From Amoeboaphelidium occidentale (lineage: Eukaryota > Aphelidiomycota > Aphelidea), in the NCBI GenBank assembly GCA_023515795.1, contig JALGPX010000033.1, forward strand, positions 1-64,000: a stretch of 64,000 bases of DNA, read 5' to 3'. Position 1 is the first letter of the stretch. Each line of letters starts with the position of its first letter. Below are positions 19,957 through 31,728 of the stretch, in pieces. The position numbers and the translations under genes are program-made. The notes beneath the pieces are model-generated. The model saw only the letters and a program-made list of their open reading frames with translations, was not told where the DNA came from and did no database searches.

Positions 19957-20702
19957 TTTCTTCCATGAGGAGCAGGAGGAGTGGAAGGAGGTTCCAAGAT
20001 GGTTGGAACATTAGGGAGAGCAGTCAAAGTTGTAGATAGGGGAGGCGGTGGAGGAGGATCTTTTGGAGGCATTGAAGCAGCCACAACTTCTTTGATATCC
20101 ATGCTGTTCGAGCGAGCAGAAGAGGCGGCAAAAGAAATCCTTCTTTCTTCGAGATCATCATCTTCCGAAGCGGCGCACGACTCTTCCAACCATTCAGAAT
20201 CTTCATCGATGGGTAAGAAGTCAAACTTTTTAGTTTGAAGTTGCTGATATGGATGGGTAGTGACAACTGGGGCTGGTTTTGTTTCCGGGGACTTGATTAC
20301 CAAATCCCTCTTCAGATCACCCCCGGCGAGGGCTCCCAAGAACTCTTCAATACCCTCCTTCTTTTCCTGTTCTTCTTGTAGCAATGGGTTTTTAAACTCC
20401 CAGAGGTATAGTATCAGCTCTCGGCTGAAACATCCAAATATCGGAGCCAACAATTTTGCCAATTCGTATAGCTTTCTTTTGGCTTCAGGATCATTTTGAC
20501 ATCTGCAACCAAATACAACATCTTTGGAGCAGGAGGAGTAGGCGACAGGAGAGCAGGGCTCACCAAAGAAACAAGGGCAGATCTTGAGCAGGACTTCAAA
20601 CTCCATGCGACAGTCTTGTATGATCTCTTCCTCTGAAGGAAGAGGATCGTAGTCGAGGATTCTTTGCAGAGGGGCTTTTCCTTTAACCTTGTTATAAACC
20701 AT
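19881..20702 (-). CDS. Hypothetical protein with proline-rich tail and basic C-terminal helix
   Basis: 273 residues from ATG 20702, single exon; family not recognised. The first half is partly helical with five or six clustered cysteines (KICPCFFGEPCSPV, DVVFGCRCQND) and LLAPIFGCFSRELILYLWEF. The middle is acidic and Ser-rich. Then come a proline run (DPPPPPPLSTT) and a strongly basic amphipathic end, WRGIKKGFKAAFKRLFKSF, closing with ICS. The C-terminal helix could bind membranes or nucleic acid (inference). A second copy of the 3' 76 bp exists only because of the adjacent assembly gap. Confidence 0.75.
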   Translation of the reverse strand: MVYNKVKGKAPLQRILDYDPLPSEEEIIQDCRMEFEVLLKICPCFFGEPCSPVAYSSCSKDVVFGCRCQNDPEAKRKLYELAKLLAPIFGCFSRELILYLWEFKNPLLQEEQEKKEGIEEFLGALAGGDLKRDLVIKSPETKPAPVVTTHPYQQLQTKKFDFLPIDEDSEWLEESCAASEDDDLEERRISFAASSARSNSMDIKEVVAASMPPKDPPPPPPLSTTLTALPNVPTILEPPSTPPAPHGRKSSWRGIKKGFKAAFKRLFKSFICS

Positions 20703-20826
20703 TGTTCGATTTAATGAGAAGAGGAGGATGATGGATGTTGTGGCTATTTATACCACTGGCACAGTCAGCGCCTTGCAATAGAAGCCTTAGAGTATTTCCA
20801 TCTTATAATTAATAATACGCCTTTAT

Positions 20827-21948
20827 TTAACTAAAAGGTGTGCTGTTTAAAACTGAAGACAACTTATTCTGGCACTCTTGTATTGTTTCCCATTGAGTGT
20901 CTACATTTGATGCATCGCTATGCCTTTCTTCCAAGTCCTTGTTTCTCTTGATTTGAGTTAAAGAACATATACCCTGAATACCAGTCCGTATGCATGATAC
21001 TTTAAAGTAAATTTGATGATCCCTTTCGCTGTATCCGGCAGTGCTCAATAACATCACAGGAATAAATTCATAACCAATTCTGACTGAATTTCTACAGGAA
21101 TCATAAATCAGCGGAATAAATTGAGCTACTAGAGGGAATTCTAGCTTTTCATCCAGGAGCACTTCCATCTTGCCCAATAAACATATTTCTGAATTATAAC
21201 AAACAGAACACTTGTTGTTTGCCAGAGTCTCAATGTCGTCAGTTAGTCCGAATTGCTCCGAAAATTGTAGCTTCTCGAGTGGAGCAACGCACTGTTCGAG
21301 TAACGGGCATGCCGGAGGGGGAAGTGGTGGTAAATCATCAAGCATGATTTCAACTGCTGCCTTTCCATTAACAGTTGTGTTTGTTGTAATCTTCAATGAC
21401 TCGAATTTAGATGCTCTCAAGAATGGAGACTTTGTAATACGCTGCTTAAGCATTGAAACTGTTGGACCATCAACATGTTCGACATGATCATCCTTCAATA
21501 CTTCAGAGTCAGAATTTGCATCGGTGAAATAATCAGAGTCCTCTGTCATTTCGGGATCACCTGCATTTGTGTTGGTATCGATGATATCAAAAGATGTCTT
21601 AGAATCTCTTGCCGGTGTCCCTTTAGACCCTTCCATAAACCATTTACCATGCTTCTTTGCAACATCAGCCAAAACAGAGTAAAGTTCATCCCTTGATTTT
21701 TTGCATGCCCATTTAGATATTTCTTGGAATAAAAGATAATCCTGTTGCGAAGGAGGTGAAGGAAGTGGCATATCAGTCGGTGGAAGGAATGGCGGAGGTG
21801 GTGGCGGAGGAGTGTTAACACTTTCGCGTGATAGAGACGAAAAGCTTATTTCTGAGCTGTGGAATGAGTGCCTCGACGAAGGAGTGAAATAGGAGGCAGC
21901 GTCCAGCGAATGTTCAAGAGATGATATCACGGGAATATTCCTTCGCAT
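20827..21948 (-). CDS. Hypothetical protein with polyproline stretch
   Basis: About 373 residues from the first in-frame ATG at 21948; the frame opens earlier without an ATG. A TTCTCTTTCAG tract just upstream could be a 3' splice site for an unseen 5' exon. The sequence has a Ser-rich N-terminus, a seven-proline run (TPPPPPPPFLPP) and a helical segment YLLFQEISKWACKKSRDELY. An acidic middle and a second proline patch (LPPLPPPACPLL) precede a C-terminal region with CSVCYNSEICLLGKMEVLL and a mixed hydrophobic domain. No family recognised. The polyproline could bind profilin, SH3 or WW domains (inference). It shares proline runs and strand with its neighbour at 19881 but no clear homology. Confidence 0.7.
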   Translation of the reverse strand: MRRNIPVISSLEHSLDAASYFTPSSRHSFHSSEISFSSLSRESVNTPPPPPPPFLPPTDMPLPSPPSQQDYLLFQEISKWACKKSRDELYSVLADVAKKHGKWFMEGSKGTPARDSKTSFDIIDTNTNAGDPEMTEDSDYFTDANSDSEVLKDDHVEHVDGPTVSMLKQRITKSPFLRASKFESLKITTNTTVNGKAAVEIMLDDLPPLPPPACPLLEQCVAPLEKLQFSEQFGLTDDIETLANNKCSVCYNSEICLLGKMEVLLDEKLEFPLVAQFIPLIYDSCRNSVRIGYEFIPVMLLSTAGYSERDHQIYFKVSCIRTGIQGICSLTQIKRNKDLEERHSDASNVDTQWETIQECQNKLSSVLNSTPFS

Positions 21949-22194
21949 GTGTTTTGAGATCTGAAAGAGAATTGAGCGCGATTTGTCGATCGAAAAGTCT
22001 AATCGAAGCTCGTGCTGCGTTTTAAGTACCAAGGCACCACAGTATTCTTACTTAGCCCTCTTAAACTGATTTTACATCGCTGTATATCGGCTTTAAAGCA
22101 TCATTTGCGGAATTTAAGAAGCTGCTTCAAATACTTCCATATACCGAAATCTTTTTCTGCAACAATCAAAAGGATCTCATAAACTGAAACTCTG

Positions 22195-22479
22195 ATGGAC
22201 TTTGAGGGACAGAAATTAGCAGAGAAACTTTACCACTGGATTTTAAATGGATTTGGGGTATTTTTTTTGGATTTACTTTCGAAGCTGATGATTAACCATG
22301 TGAAGGTTCTGGCATTGCTCGTGGGTTACGGCGCAGAGAATGTTTATTATATGTGGTACACTTTTCTAGCGGGAATAGTGGTCAGCTGTGTTGCATGTGT
22401 ACCACCTTGGCCTTTTTATAGCAAGAACCCGTTACCATGGCAGACTAAAGTCAGTGACTCTGAAAAGAAGAAGAAATAG
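22195..22479 (+). CDS. SPC1: Signal peptidase complex subunit 1 (SPC12)
   Basis: The start MDFEGQKLAEKL and the end VPPWPFYSKNPLPW match SPCS1/Spc1, a small two-TM subunit of the ER signal peptidase complex. The unspliced frame (94 residues) has 16 extra residues relative to the family. Removing 22258-22305 (48 nt, GTATTT...GTGAAG, with a GATTAAC branch-like site) gives 78 residues. The distance from GQKLAE to PPWP then equals the 47 residues of the human protein as I recall it. The intron is a multiple of three and has no stop codon, so both forms are translatable. The C-terminal lysine run is typical of an ER-resident protein. Confidence 0.9.
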   Translation: MDFEGQKLAEKLYHWILNGFGVFFLDLLSKLMINHVKVLALLVGYGAENVYYMWYTFLAGIVVSCVACVPPWPFYSKNPLPWQTKVSDSEKKKK

Positions 22480-22676
22480 TTCAGAAATAAAGATTTTTAT
22501 GCTTAAATAGTATCTTTGTGGTATCGCGATAAATGGCAGTTCAAAAGATGTTCAAGATTGTCATTCTCGCTTGTTCTGAAAGAGTTTCCGTGCTACAGCA
22601 TCGTATGCATCTAATCAAAATCTCTAATCAAACTCTAAACTACTCGACATGTTCACGTTTCAAATCGAATACATCT

Positions 22677-25600
22677 TTATTCTTTTATGTCATCCAAAAT
22701 CTTTTCTGTATTAGCCCGTAAAACCTTTTCGAGAATTAACAAGAACTCGTTCTTTTGTTTCTTTTCTGTAAATTCAATTATAAACGTTTCTGTAACTGTT
22801 GTGGCAGAGGTGGCTGTTTGCTCTTGTCCTGTAGGAGATAGAGTCTTCGAGAATGATGATGATGAGCTTTTAGCCAGACCTTGTGTTTGGTTCTTTGTAG
22901 TTGCAGAGTTCATTGACTCTAGGGAAGTTTTTGATGCACTCTCTTTCAAAGTTCCCTCGTTCACGTTACCTGTTTCAGCAGAAACATCTGTCATTGCAGT
23001 TTTTGCCGCTTGATCAAGACTGTCGATGTCTGTGTACATGGCCAGAGAATCCATTGATATCAGCGGAGAATTCTTGGATTCATCTTGTTCTTTTATGTCC
23101 AAAAAACTCTTGGTACTTTGAGAGTTGTTCTGAGAAGGAACATCAGGCAGTGGTTTTGTTGGAATACTGCTCGGCATCTTGGTGATAACACCCTTGTCTT
23201 GAGATGTGATCGCAGTGTCAAAAGTCATTTGTTCCAATAAAGAGGCAAGATTTGGATTGCCAGTAGTTAACGATGCGTTTCGAGGAGTAGGCGAGCGAGA
23301 AGCGATTGTAGAAGCACGTTGAACTTTCTTAACGGCTGGAGACCGACTAATAGCTGCAGGATCGCCAGAGAGATTCCTCTTGACAGTCGCCTTTGAAGAT
23401 TCGCTAGACTCTGAAGCCCTAATCCTTTCCATAGCCAGCTTTTCGATTTCTTCTACCGTTATATCTCCAGATTCGGACACTTTTGCATCTATCGGTAAAT
23501 CTTTCTTTTCTACAGGCATAGAAGAAGCCGGTGTGGACAAGTTCGCAGGACTCGACGCCACACTGTCTGATCGCTTCAGATTTTCATTTGTACTCTTCAT
23601 CGATGACACTGAGGACCGTTTCCCTCGACTGAGTGTCGAAGATACAGCAGCGTTATTTGCCATCGCAAGCTCCGTCCAGAACCGCTTCCTTGTAGAAGCG
23701 CTTTGACCGTCTGAATTATAAAGAATAAGTTTCACCAAATTTTTCATATTTGCAGTATTTCTGGAGGAGCCGCTTCCATTAGACCGCGGAGACAGTAAAT
23801 CTTCTTCGATATCAACGCATTCAATGTCCTTTAGCCAGCTCAGTCTAAAAAGTGCAAGCTTTTCTTTTTTCGAACTAGAATCATGTCCACTTCCGAGTGA
23901 AATACTATTCATGTATTTAGAAATAGATTTCTCTTTCTTCTTTTTTGACTTTGGTTTGGCAAACATGATCAAATCGGTGAATAAGAATATCCGAACAATA
24001 GAAACAGATGTCTCCGCAGCCAGATTAAGCGCTGGCATAGTAGGAACAACAGATATTCCGGATATAGTGACAGGACTTAGAGCAAGATGTGAATAGTCCT
24101 TTGTTACGTCGTTGGAATCGACTTCAAAAAGAATTCTTCGTTGCGCTGATATTATTGTTGGCGGACAATCTTCAACACTTCGCACAACATGAAACATCCT
24201 GGTCATTTCTTCTTCCCTTCTTTTCACTTCGTTCACTGTATTTGCGAGCTGGCGCATTTCATCTAATGCAGCGACAATATTAGCATAATCAGGGTGATCA
24301 TTTGGGGTATGCTTTTTCAAATCTAAGACGTAAGATGGCTTAAAAATAATAATCTAACCTTGAAGAAGCAATACATATCGAGTTACACGTTGAACAGGTA
24401 AAATCAAAAAGTCGCTAATACCTTGTTTTTGACATTCTTTGCTTTTGAGACAATCTAAAATGAACTGTCTGTAACTCGCGCTATTTTCCTCGCTTCGCCG
24501 GACGGCTTCTTTTGCTGCAGAGTAGTTATCGACGAACTTCAAGTAAACGCTAAAATGCTTGATCTAAGAGATAAGAGTCGCCGCAGCAGAATCTTACATG
24601 ACTAATGAACAATTCTCCGATACTTTTCGGTTCAGGATCTCCATCCTTTTTCTCGTAATTCTCTTCTTTTTGTAACTCCCAAATATGTTCGCTTTCTTCC
24701 CAGTTCTGAACGACAACTTCTAGTTCTTTCGCAAATTCTTTGTTGAACTCCCATAAATCGTCGATGCCTCCAAAAATGAGCTTGATATCGACCATAGGAA
24801 TAATTGCTGTGTGCTTTGAATGATGTCCATGAACTGAGTCGTGCCTATGTAAGCCAGTTGAACCAATATCATTGACCGAAGTAAACATGGTGCTATTTCC
24901 AACGCCAGAGGTAGTAGATCCGAGTTTTTCTCTGTCTCCCTGAGCAGCTTTTAACAATGGAGCTTTGAATTGATTTAAGACTATTTCAAGATTTGTAACA
25001 TAGTTTTTCTCAGTAGAAAGCAATTCCCCTAAGATGTACTTTCGCACTTCCACATACTTTTTTCTTTTTTCGGGAGATATCATAGCTGTAGATGGAAGTC
25101 CTTGTCCAACAGCGACATCTGGAGCAGGTTGAGATGTAACAACCTGAACGCCTTGAGTAGTATTCGCGGAGACAGAACGTCCCAATGTGACACTACGACC
25201 TTTCGGTATTGTAGAAATCTCTGGTAATGTAGGACTCAGTTCATCTGGTGACGTGGGAACAGCTTCTAATGATTCAAAATATGGAGAATCACCAAGAATT
25301 GTGTTCTGAGAAGGAGGTGTAAATGTGCCAAGGAAAGCATCAGACTTTGGAGGCGAACTACTCTCAACAAGATCCGATTCACTATCTCCACCTTTAATAC
25401 TAACCGATAGTCCAGTCTTTGTCCGATTACTACTTTTACTGTTGTTCCCACTGTGTGTAAGCTTCCAATTACGCCCGAGTGTTATCCGGCGCTTCAAATC
25501 GGAATACATTGATGACGCAGTTGTAGCAATAGATGACTTATCATGGCTGACGTTCGATGCGATTTCGCTCTGATCCTCATTCATGGAATTCATAGAATGA

Positions 25601-26094
25601 CCCGATATTGCCCTCTTAAGTGCATTCAGAACCGTCAATCGTTCGACTTCTGATGGACTGTCGCTAGAAGCTGAACTAGAATTGGTTTCCTCTGGAACAA
25701 CAGAATCCATAAGGATACTAACGTGTGTCCTTCCAGCTCCTGTAGCGTATCCATCCTCTGACTTGGTGCCTCGAACAAATCCTCCAAACCATTTCTTCTT
25801 TGATGAACTTGTAGTGACTGAAGATGTATCTGATGCTGCCGTAGTAGATTCTTTTAGCGCCTTTGCCAGGGCTTCCTGAGCGATAAGATCAGCTTCCTGG
25901 CTTTCAGGCGGAGAGCCAGTTAGAGAGGATGATCTAGGCGGTGCAGTTCGCTTGGAAGGGTTGCTCGCTGATTGTCCGGGCGATGGAGGTCTAGACGATG
26001 ATTTTTGTTCATCCAAGTCGTAATGTAAGTTCTCTTGTGATGTACCATCTTTTGTGGGTATAGGCGGAGGAGGTGAATCTGTTTTTGATGCCAT
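22677..26094 (-). CDS. Rho guanine-nucleotide exchange factor (DH-PH)
   Basis: 1115 residues in three exons (24598-26094, 24359-24563, 22677-24322); introns are 34 nt and 36 nt. A long Ser/Pro-rich N-terminus leads to a DH domain starting near residue 350 (YVEVRKYILGELLSTEKNYV). It continues with KLIFGGIDDLWEFNKEF and, across the introns, FSVYLKFVDNYSAAKE and GISDFLILPVQRVTRYVLLL then LKKHTPNDHPDY. A PH-like region follows, interrupted by a long low-complexity insertion, and ends FIIEFTEKKQKNEFLLILEK. DH domains activate Rho-family GTPases. The DH loop contains an unusual insertion rich in Gly, Ser and His (about residues 390-430). Rho-type specificity cannot be assigned. Confidence 0.9.
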
Positions 26095-26267
26095 TAGGAA
26101 TGCGATATCAATTTTGAGTTGCTAACAGTCCACAGTATACAAAAATAACTAAATTTATCAAAACTAATCCTCAATGTCGTTTTTCACTATCCACCGGTGA
26201 TGTAGAGCGTCACTGAGGAAGAGTGCGTTGTGGTTGAAAAAGATCAGCGCGCAGAGCTTTTTCCATT

Positions 26268-29200
26268 ATGACGGTAATTCAGCACAATTTGGTTGAAGTT
26301 TTAAGGCAGGTCTTGTCACCTGATGCCGAAATAAGGAAAGTTGCCAGCAATACTTTATTGGCTATGGAGCAACAGCAGCCTGATATTGCCATGTCGCTTC
26401 TGCAGTTGATTGCATCGAGACAACTTGCGACTGCAGAACGACAATTGGCTGCTTTAACTCTTAAAAATTACGTAGACACGCACTGGAGCCAAGAAGATTG
26501 TGGAGAGAATTTCAAAGGACCAGAGCCGCCAATGGAAGTTAAGCAAGCTGTGAGGCAGAATATTCTTGGGATGCTTTCTGAATCTGAGCACAAAATTAGA
26601 GTCGCATTGGCTTATTGTGTTTCTAGAATTGCTCATTATGATTATCCGGAGATGTGGCCCTCTTTTACTCACGAAATTCTGGAGCTGACAAAATCCTCTG
26701 ATGCGAATGTGGTCGATGGCGCTGTTAATGTTTTGCAAGATTTCGTTAGTGAAGATTTAAGTGACGAACAGTTTCCTCAAATAGCTCCCGTTCTCTTCCA
26801 AGAATTATTCAGAGTGTTTTCTGGTGGCCATTTGTCTACACGAATTGCTGCTCTTACTGTTTTCCGTAATGCTTTGGAACTGTTGTACATGATGAGCTCA
26901 AGAATGAAGGAAGCATGTGATGCTTTTCTAGTACAAGTATGTCAGGAATGGCTGCCTGCATTCAAGAGAATTATGGATCGTACTGCTTCAGCTGGATTCT
27001 CATCGAGATTTGATGTTGTCCTCGTTGCAGAGATATCAAAGTGTTTGGCACAGATGTTTGAACAGTTCAAGCATGTCACTTCTACGCACGCTGGAGGTTT
27101 TGTTGATAATACAATCAATTTGACCTTCAAACTTGTTGACGTTTTTATTGCTGAACAAGTGCAAGACAAGACAGTTTTCGCTGATGATGCAGAAGAAGCA
27201 CTTTCCGGAGTTTCAACTTGCACTCGTGTAGACTATGCTTTGTATGCATTTTATGAATTCATATTGATTTTATGCAAAGTTAAGAAAGTTAGAGCGACTA
27301 TTGTCAAACCAGATTCAGTGCTCTTCAAGGAATTAATCCGAAAAGTGATTCTGTCATTGCAAGTAACTATCGAGGATAGCGACTCATGGGAGAGTGATCC
27401 TAATCAATTCGTTGCTGATGAAGATGATGAAACCTTTTCCATGAGTTTAAGAATTGCAGCAGATCAATTGATAACGTCTTTGGTAGATCTGGATCCCAAA
27501 GTTTGTGTTTCTTTAGTTTCCACGACTGTGCAAGAGATCATTTCCTCTTCATTATCTAATGTTTCGGAAAATTGGAGGCCGTTAGAAGCTTGTTTGTTCT
27601 GCTTGGGCAGAATATCCGATGAAATAATTACAGCAACGCAAGACGGTCAGATGCAGTTCCCTTTTACAGAAATCTTGAGGCTTGTTGTAGATCCGATTAT
27701 TGGAAGCCAAAACAATGCCTTACTAAGAGGCAGATGTATATGGTTTGCCAGCAAATTTGTCAGTATCGCACCTGCTGATGTAAGTAGAAGCTACTTTGAA
27801 GCTGGCGTAAAGGTTCTTATTGCACCTAGAGAACAAATTGCAGTGAAAGTCTTGGCAATCAAATCTTTGCAGAACTACTCTGAGCGCATGGATTCAACCT
27901 CCGTTAGTCCTTATATTCAGTCTATACTGCAATCGCTTTCTGAATTAGCCTTGGTTGCATCCGAAGAATTCTTGATCCTCATTATGGAAACTTTGAGTTT
28001 GTTGGTGAATGCTCCGAACTTGGAAGCATTATCTCCTTTCGCTCACGGACTAGTCTCGCTTGTTGTCCAGGTTTGGACTAAAAACCCTGCTGATCCTTTG
28101 ATTGTGAGTATTGTCGAAGAGATGTTGGGATCTTTTGTAAGTAACGCGGCCTTTCATAAACCCATCCAAGAATTGGTTATGCCTGTTTTGATTGATTGCG
28201 TTCTCGAGCGGGACGTTAACGAACAGGGAAGTCTGATTGCTACAGCCTTGGATATTGTAACTGAATTGCTAGCTCGCGCAGAACCTTCTGTTGCAGAAAG
28301 CCTTGCGATGATGACTTACTTGCCAGTGATGAAGCTTTTGCTATCAAGAGATATGGAAGATTCTGCAATTTTACAGAGCGGCCAACTTTATTTAAGGCAA
28401 GTTGTTGTAAAATGCCTTATGTCCGTCGCTCGATGGAACTTGTCCGAGAATGAAGTTCAGTTGTTTGGTTTAACTGGACCGAAAACGGCTTTAGACTTAT
28501 TTATGATCTTTTTGGAAAGGGCCTTGGATCCTGAAAGAACAACAGAAAGCGGAGCTTTATTTATAGGAGACGTTGTATGGAAAATGGTTCGTGTTGGAGG
28601 TGATTCAATGAATCCAATTTTGCCTTCTTTAGTCACAGCAGTAATCAGGCGTATGGAGCAAAGCAAAACAAGCTCTGTTATTCAATCTCTTGTTATTGCA
28701 GTTGCGCAACTTATTTTGAAAGATTCTGTTGCTACTTTGAATGTTTTGAAGGCTGTTAACATTGAGGGTAAGTCAGGCCTGGACATTCTTCTGGACTCCT
28801 GGAGTGATAATTTCGAATACTTCCATGGACATTTTGCTATGAAACTGAATGTGTCTGCCTTAACTCAAATGCTTCTATTAAATGATGATGCCATAAATAA
28901 CAAAATGGTGAAGGACAAGGAAATTATTGATCAAAACAGCACTGAGATTCTTACACGCTCCAAAGCAAAGAAAAGGCCGATCCAGTTTTCATACATTAAA
29001 TTCCCTCTAAAAGCACTTCAGTCGCTTGTTACTCAACTGAAGTATGACCACGATGCAGAGATAAACGAATCCTTGGTAAAAGCTGCTGCCTCAGGAAACA
29101 CTAGTTTCGATCACGATGTTGATGATAGCGGAGAGTGGGAAGATGAAGGCGGTCTGATGTTAGACGAGGCATATGCTTTGGGCAATGCATTAAATGATGA

Positions 29201-29378
29201 AGATACTTTACTTGAAGACGACGAAGAACTGAAGAATGATCCGTTGTATCAGCTAGATACCAAGAAGTTTTTATGTGACTTCTTTGTTCACGTCAGGCAA
29301 CAAGATCCTTCCATTTTCCAAACCTTACCACAAGAAGATGTGCGTAATCTAGCTTTGATAGATGCAAGGTTGCGTTAG
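26268..29378 (+). CDS. Importin-beta family karyopherin (importin-9/Kap114)
   Basis: 1036 residues from ATG 26268 in one uninterrupted exon, the longest intronless frame here. The N-terminal HEAT repeats include the importin-beta N domain (ASNTLLAMEQQQPDIAMSLL, AALTLKNYVDTHW) and ALAYCVSRIAHYDYPEMWPSF. Helical repeats continue to an acidic loop, WEDEGGLMLDEAYAL, with DEDTLLEDDEELKNDPLYQL near the end; the acidic loop and the NDPLYQLD motif point to importin-9/Kap114, importer of histones H2A-H2B and TBP. The 173-bp upstream spacer is shared with the RhoGEF gene. Confidence 0.92.
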   Translation: MTVIQHNLVEVLRQVLSPDAEIRKVASNTLLAMEQQQPDIAMSLLQLIASRQLATAERQLAALTLKNYVDTHWSQEDCGENFKGPEPPMEVKQAVRQNILGMLSESEHKIRVALAYCVSRIAHYDYPEMWPSFTHEILELTKSSDANVVDGAVNVLQDFVSEDLSDEQFPQIAPVLFQELFRVFSGGHLSTRIAALTVFRNALELLYMMSSRMKEACDAFLVQVCQEWLPAFKRIMDRTASAGFSSRFDVVLVAEISKCLAQMFEQFKHVTSTHAGGFVDNTINLTFKLVDVFIAEQVQDKTVFADDAEEALSGVSTCTRVDYALYAFYEFILILCKVKKVRATIVKPDSVLFKELIRKVILSLQVTIEDSDSWESDPNQFVADEDDETFSMSLRIAADQLITSLVDLDPKVCVSLVSTTVQEIISSSLSNVSENWRPLEACLFCLGRISDEIITATQDGQMQFPFTEILRLVVDPIIGSQNNALLRGRCIWFASKFVSIAPADVSRSYFEAGVKVLIAPREQIAVKVLAIKSLQNYSERMDSTSVSPYIQSILQSLSELALVASEEFLILIMETLSLLVNAPNLEALSPFAHGLVSLVVQVWTKNPADPLIVSIVEEMLGSFVSNAAFHKPIQELVMPVLIDCVLERDVNEQGSLIATALDIVTELLARAEPSVAESLAMMTYLPVMKLLLSRDMEDSAILQSGQLYLRQVVVKCLMSVARWNLSENEVQLFGLTGPKTALDLFMIFLERALDPERTTESGALFIGDVVWKMVRVGGDSMNPILPSLVTAVIRRMEQSKTSSVIQSLVIAVAQLILKDSVATLNVLKAVNIEGKSGLDILLDSWSDNFEYFHGHFAMKLNVSALTQMLLLNDDAINNKMVKDKEIIDQNSTEILTRSKAKKRPIQFSYIKFPLKALQSLVTQLKYDHDAEINESLVKAAASGNTSFDHDVDDSGEWEDEGGLMLDEAYALGNALNDEDTLLEDDEELKNDPLYQLDTKKFLCDFFVHVRQQDPSIFQTLPQEDVRNLALIDARLR

Positions 29379-29397
29379 TGATAATAGTTTTCCTTAA

Positions 29398-30649
<1,252 letters not shown>

Positions 30650-30742
30650 AAAGCCGTTAACTTACCAGCAGAAAACATGTAATTACGACTATGTGATAAT
30701 CAAATTTACTCAAAGATAAAGATTTTATTTCTTCAATTCAAT

Positions 30743-31138
30743 TTACATCATCGTGAAAATCGCTGCAACGCCAAATACAGCCAAACCAGCACCATTCTTA
30801 TAACTTGTCATTTTGGAGCCGTTGTTACTGTTACCGTTAAGTGAAACAACTGGTTTTGATGTTTCACCAGGATTAACGTCTGGCGGAGGTACAACCTGTT
30901 TAGGAGGCAAAACAGACTTTGGGTCATTGATTATTCTTGCAACAGTTCCAGCCGTGTCATTTCCACCATCGACAACAATTATAGGCGGTCTCTTGGCTAA
31001 TTTCTCGCCTTTTGGGCCAAGACGACGCGGTGCAGCCCCAGCTTCAGAATCAGGATCAACTTGAGGCGCGGTCAAGATGGTTTGAAACAGCAAAACTGCA
31101 GCCAATAAAACAATAATTAACAAATTTCTAGAAAACAT
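30743..31138 (-). CDS. Small secreted protein, probable GPI anchor
   Basis: 131 residues from ATG 31138. N-terminal signal peptide LLIIVLLAAVLLFQTILTA, then a short Pro/Lys-rich mature part (VVPPPDVNPGETSKPVV) with several N-glycosylation sequons (NDTA, NGSK). The hydrophobic C-terminus GAGLAVFGVAAIFTMM is preceded by small residues, fitting a GPI-attachment signal. A dibasic KR lies at LAKRPP, a possible Kex2 site. No family recognised. It diverges from another small secreted gene at 31449. Confidence 0.75.
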   Translation of the reverse strand: MFSRNLLIIVLLAAVLLFQTILTAPQVDPDSEAGAAPRRLGPKGEKLAKRPPIIVVDGGNDTAGTVARIINDPKSVLPPKQVVPPPDVNPGETSKPVVSLNGNSNNGSKMTSYKNGAGLAVFGVAAIFTMM

Positions 31139-31448
31139 TTATCTATCTAATTAGTGTATGTTACAACTAAGAAAACATGAATTATTGTCTTTGTGTCGCA
31201 CTGAAGTGTGCGAATCATGAGCACAATACGGTGGCCAAGAAAGCACAAGAATATGTGATCACGTTGTTACACCATCTGTGCACTGGATCGCTGTGTAATT
31301 ATCAGCTGCGTAGACGGGAAATGCGATTATGCTAATGACTACGATCTAAGATCAATTGACAATCAGCTAAGATCTCCTTCAGATCAAGATCTTATCTTTC
31401 GCATAAAAGGCTAGTAATTCTACACTGACTATTATTTTTTGTCTCCAC
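31139..31448. promoter_or_regulatory. Divergent promoter with repeated CTAAGATC elements
   Basis: 310 bp between two secreted-protein genes. GATCTAAGATC is at 31343-31353, CTAAGATCT at 31367-31375 and AAGATCTTA at 31386-31394. A TATA-like ATAAAAGG follows at 31403-31410, about 40 bp before ATG 31449. The same element recurs upstream of the 33638 gene. A common regulator is an inference. Confidence 0.5.
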
Positions 31449-31667
31449 ATGAAACTTTTAAATTCAGTATTGCTTATTCTGTTCGTCCTGTTCGCGCTTG
31501 CCAATTGTTCTCCTAATGACCTGAGCGGAAGATGTTCAAGTTGTTCGAAACAGAATCAAACTGCACCTGTTACCCCACCTTCACATCATTCCGATACAAA
31601 ACCATGTGGCTGCAAGAAAAAAGATCACGGACTTGAAGTTAAGCCAGCATACCCTGTTGCAGCTTAA
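31449..31667 (+). CDS. Small cysteine-containing secreted protein
   Basis: 72 residues from ATG 31449. The signal peptide LLNSVLLILFVLFALANC is followed by a short mature region with cysteines in CSSCSK and CGCKKK, two Pro/His-rich stretches and one sequon (NQTA). No GPI signal at the C-terminus. Small, secreted and Cys-bearing fits a broad class of fungal effector-like or cell-surface proteins, but no family is recognised. Promoter elements match those of the 33638 gene. Confidence 0.7.
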   Translation: MKLLNSVLLILFVLFALANCSPNDLSGRCSSCSKQNQTAPVTPPSHHSDTKPCGCKKKDHGLEVKPAYPVAA

Positions 31668-31728
31668 CTGAATTTTCGTGATGCTACTAGAGATTTAAAA
31701 TTTGATAAATAAATAGCGTATATTTAGT

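Noticed and set aside
19774-19968. 64-residue plus-strand frame with internal repeat and X residues
   Set aside because: Created by the duplicated flanks and Ns of an assembly gap; it is antisense to the C-terminus of the minus-strand gene.
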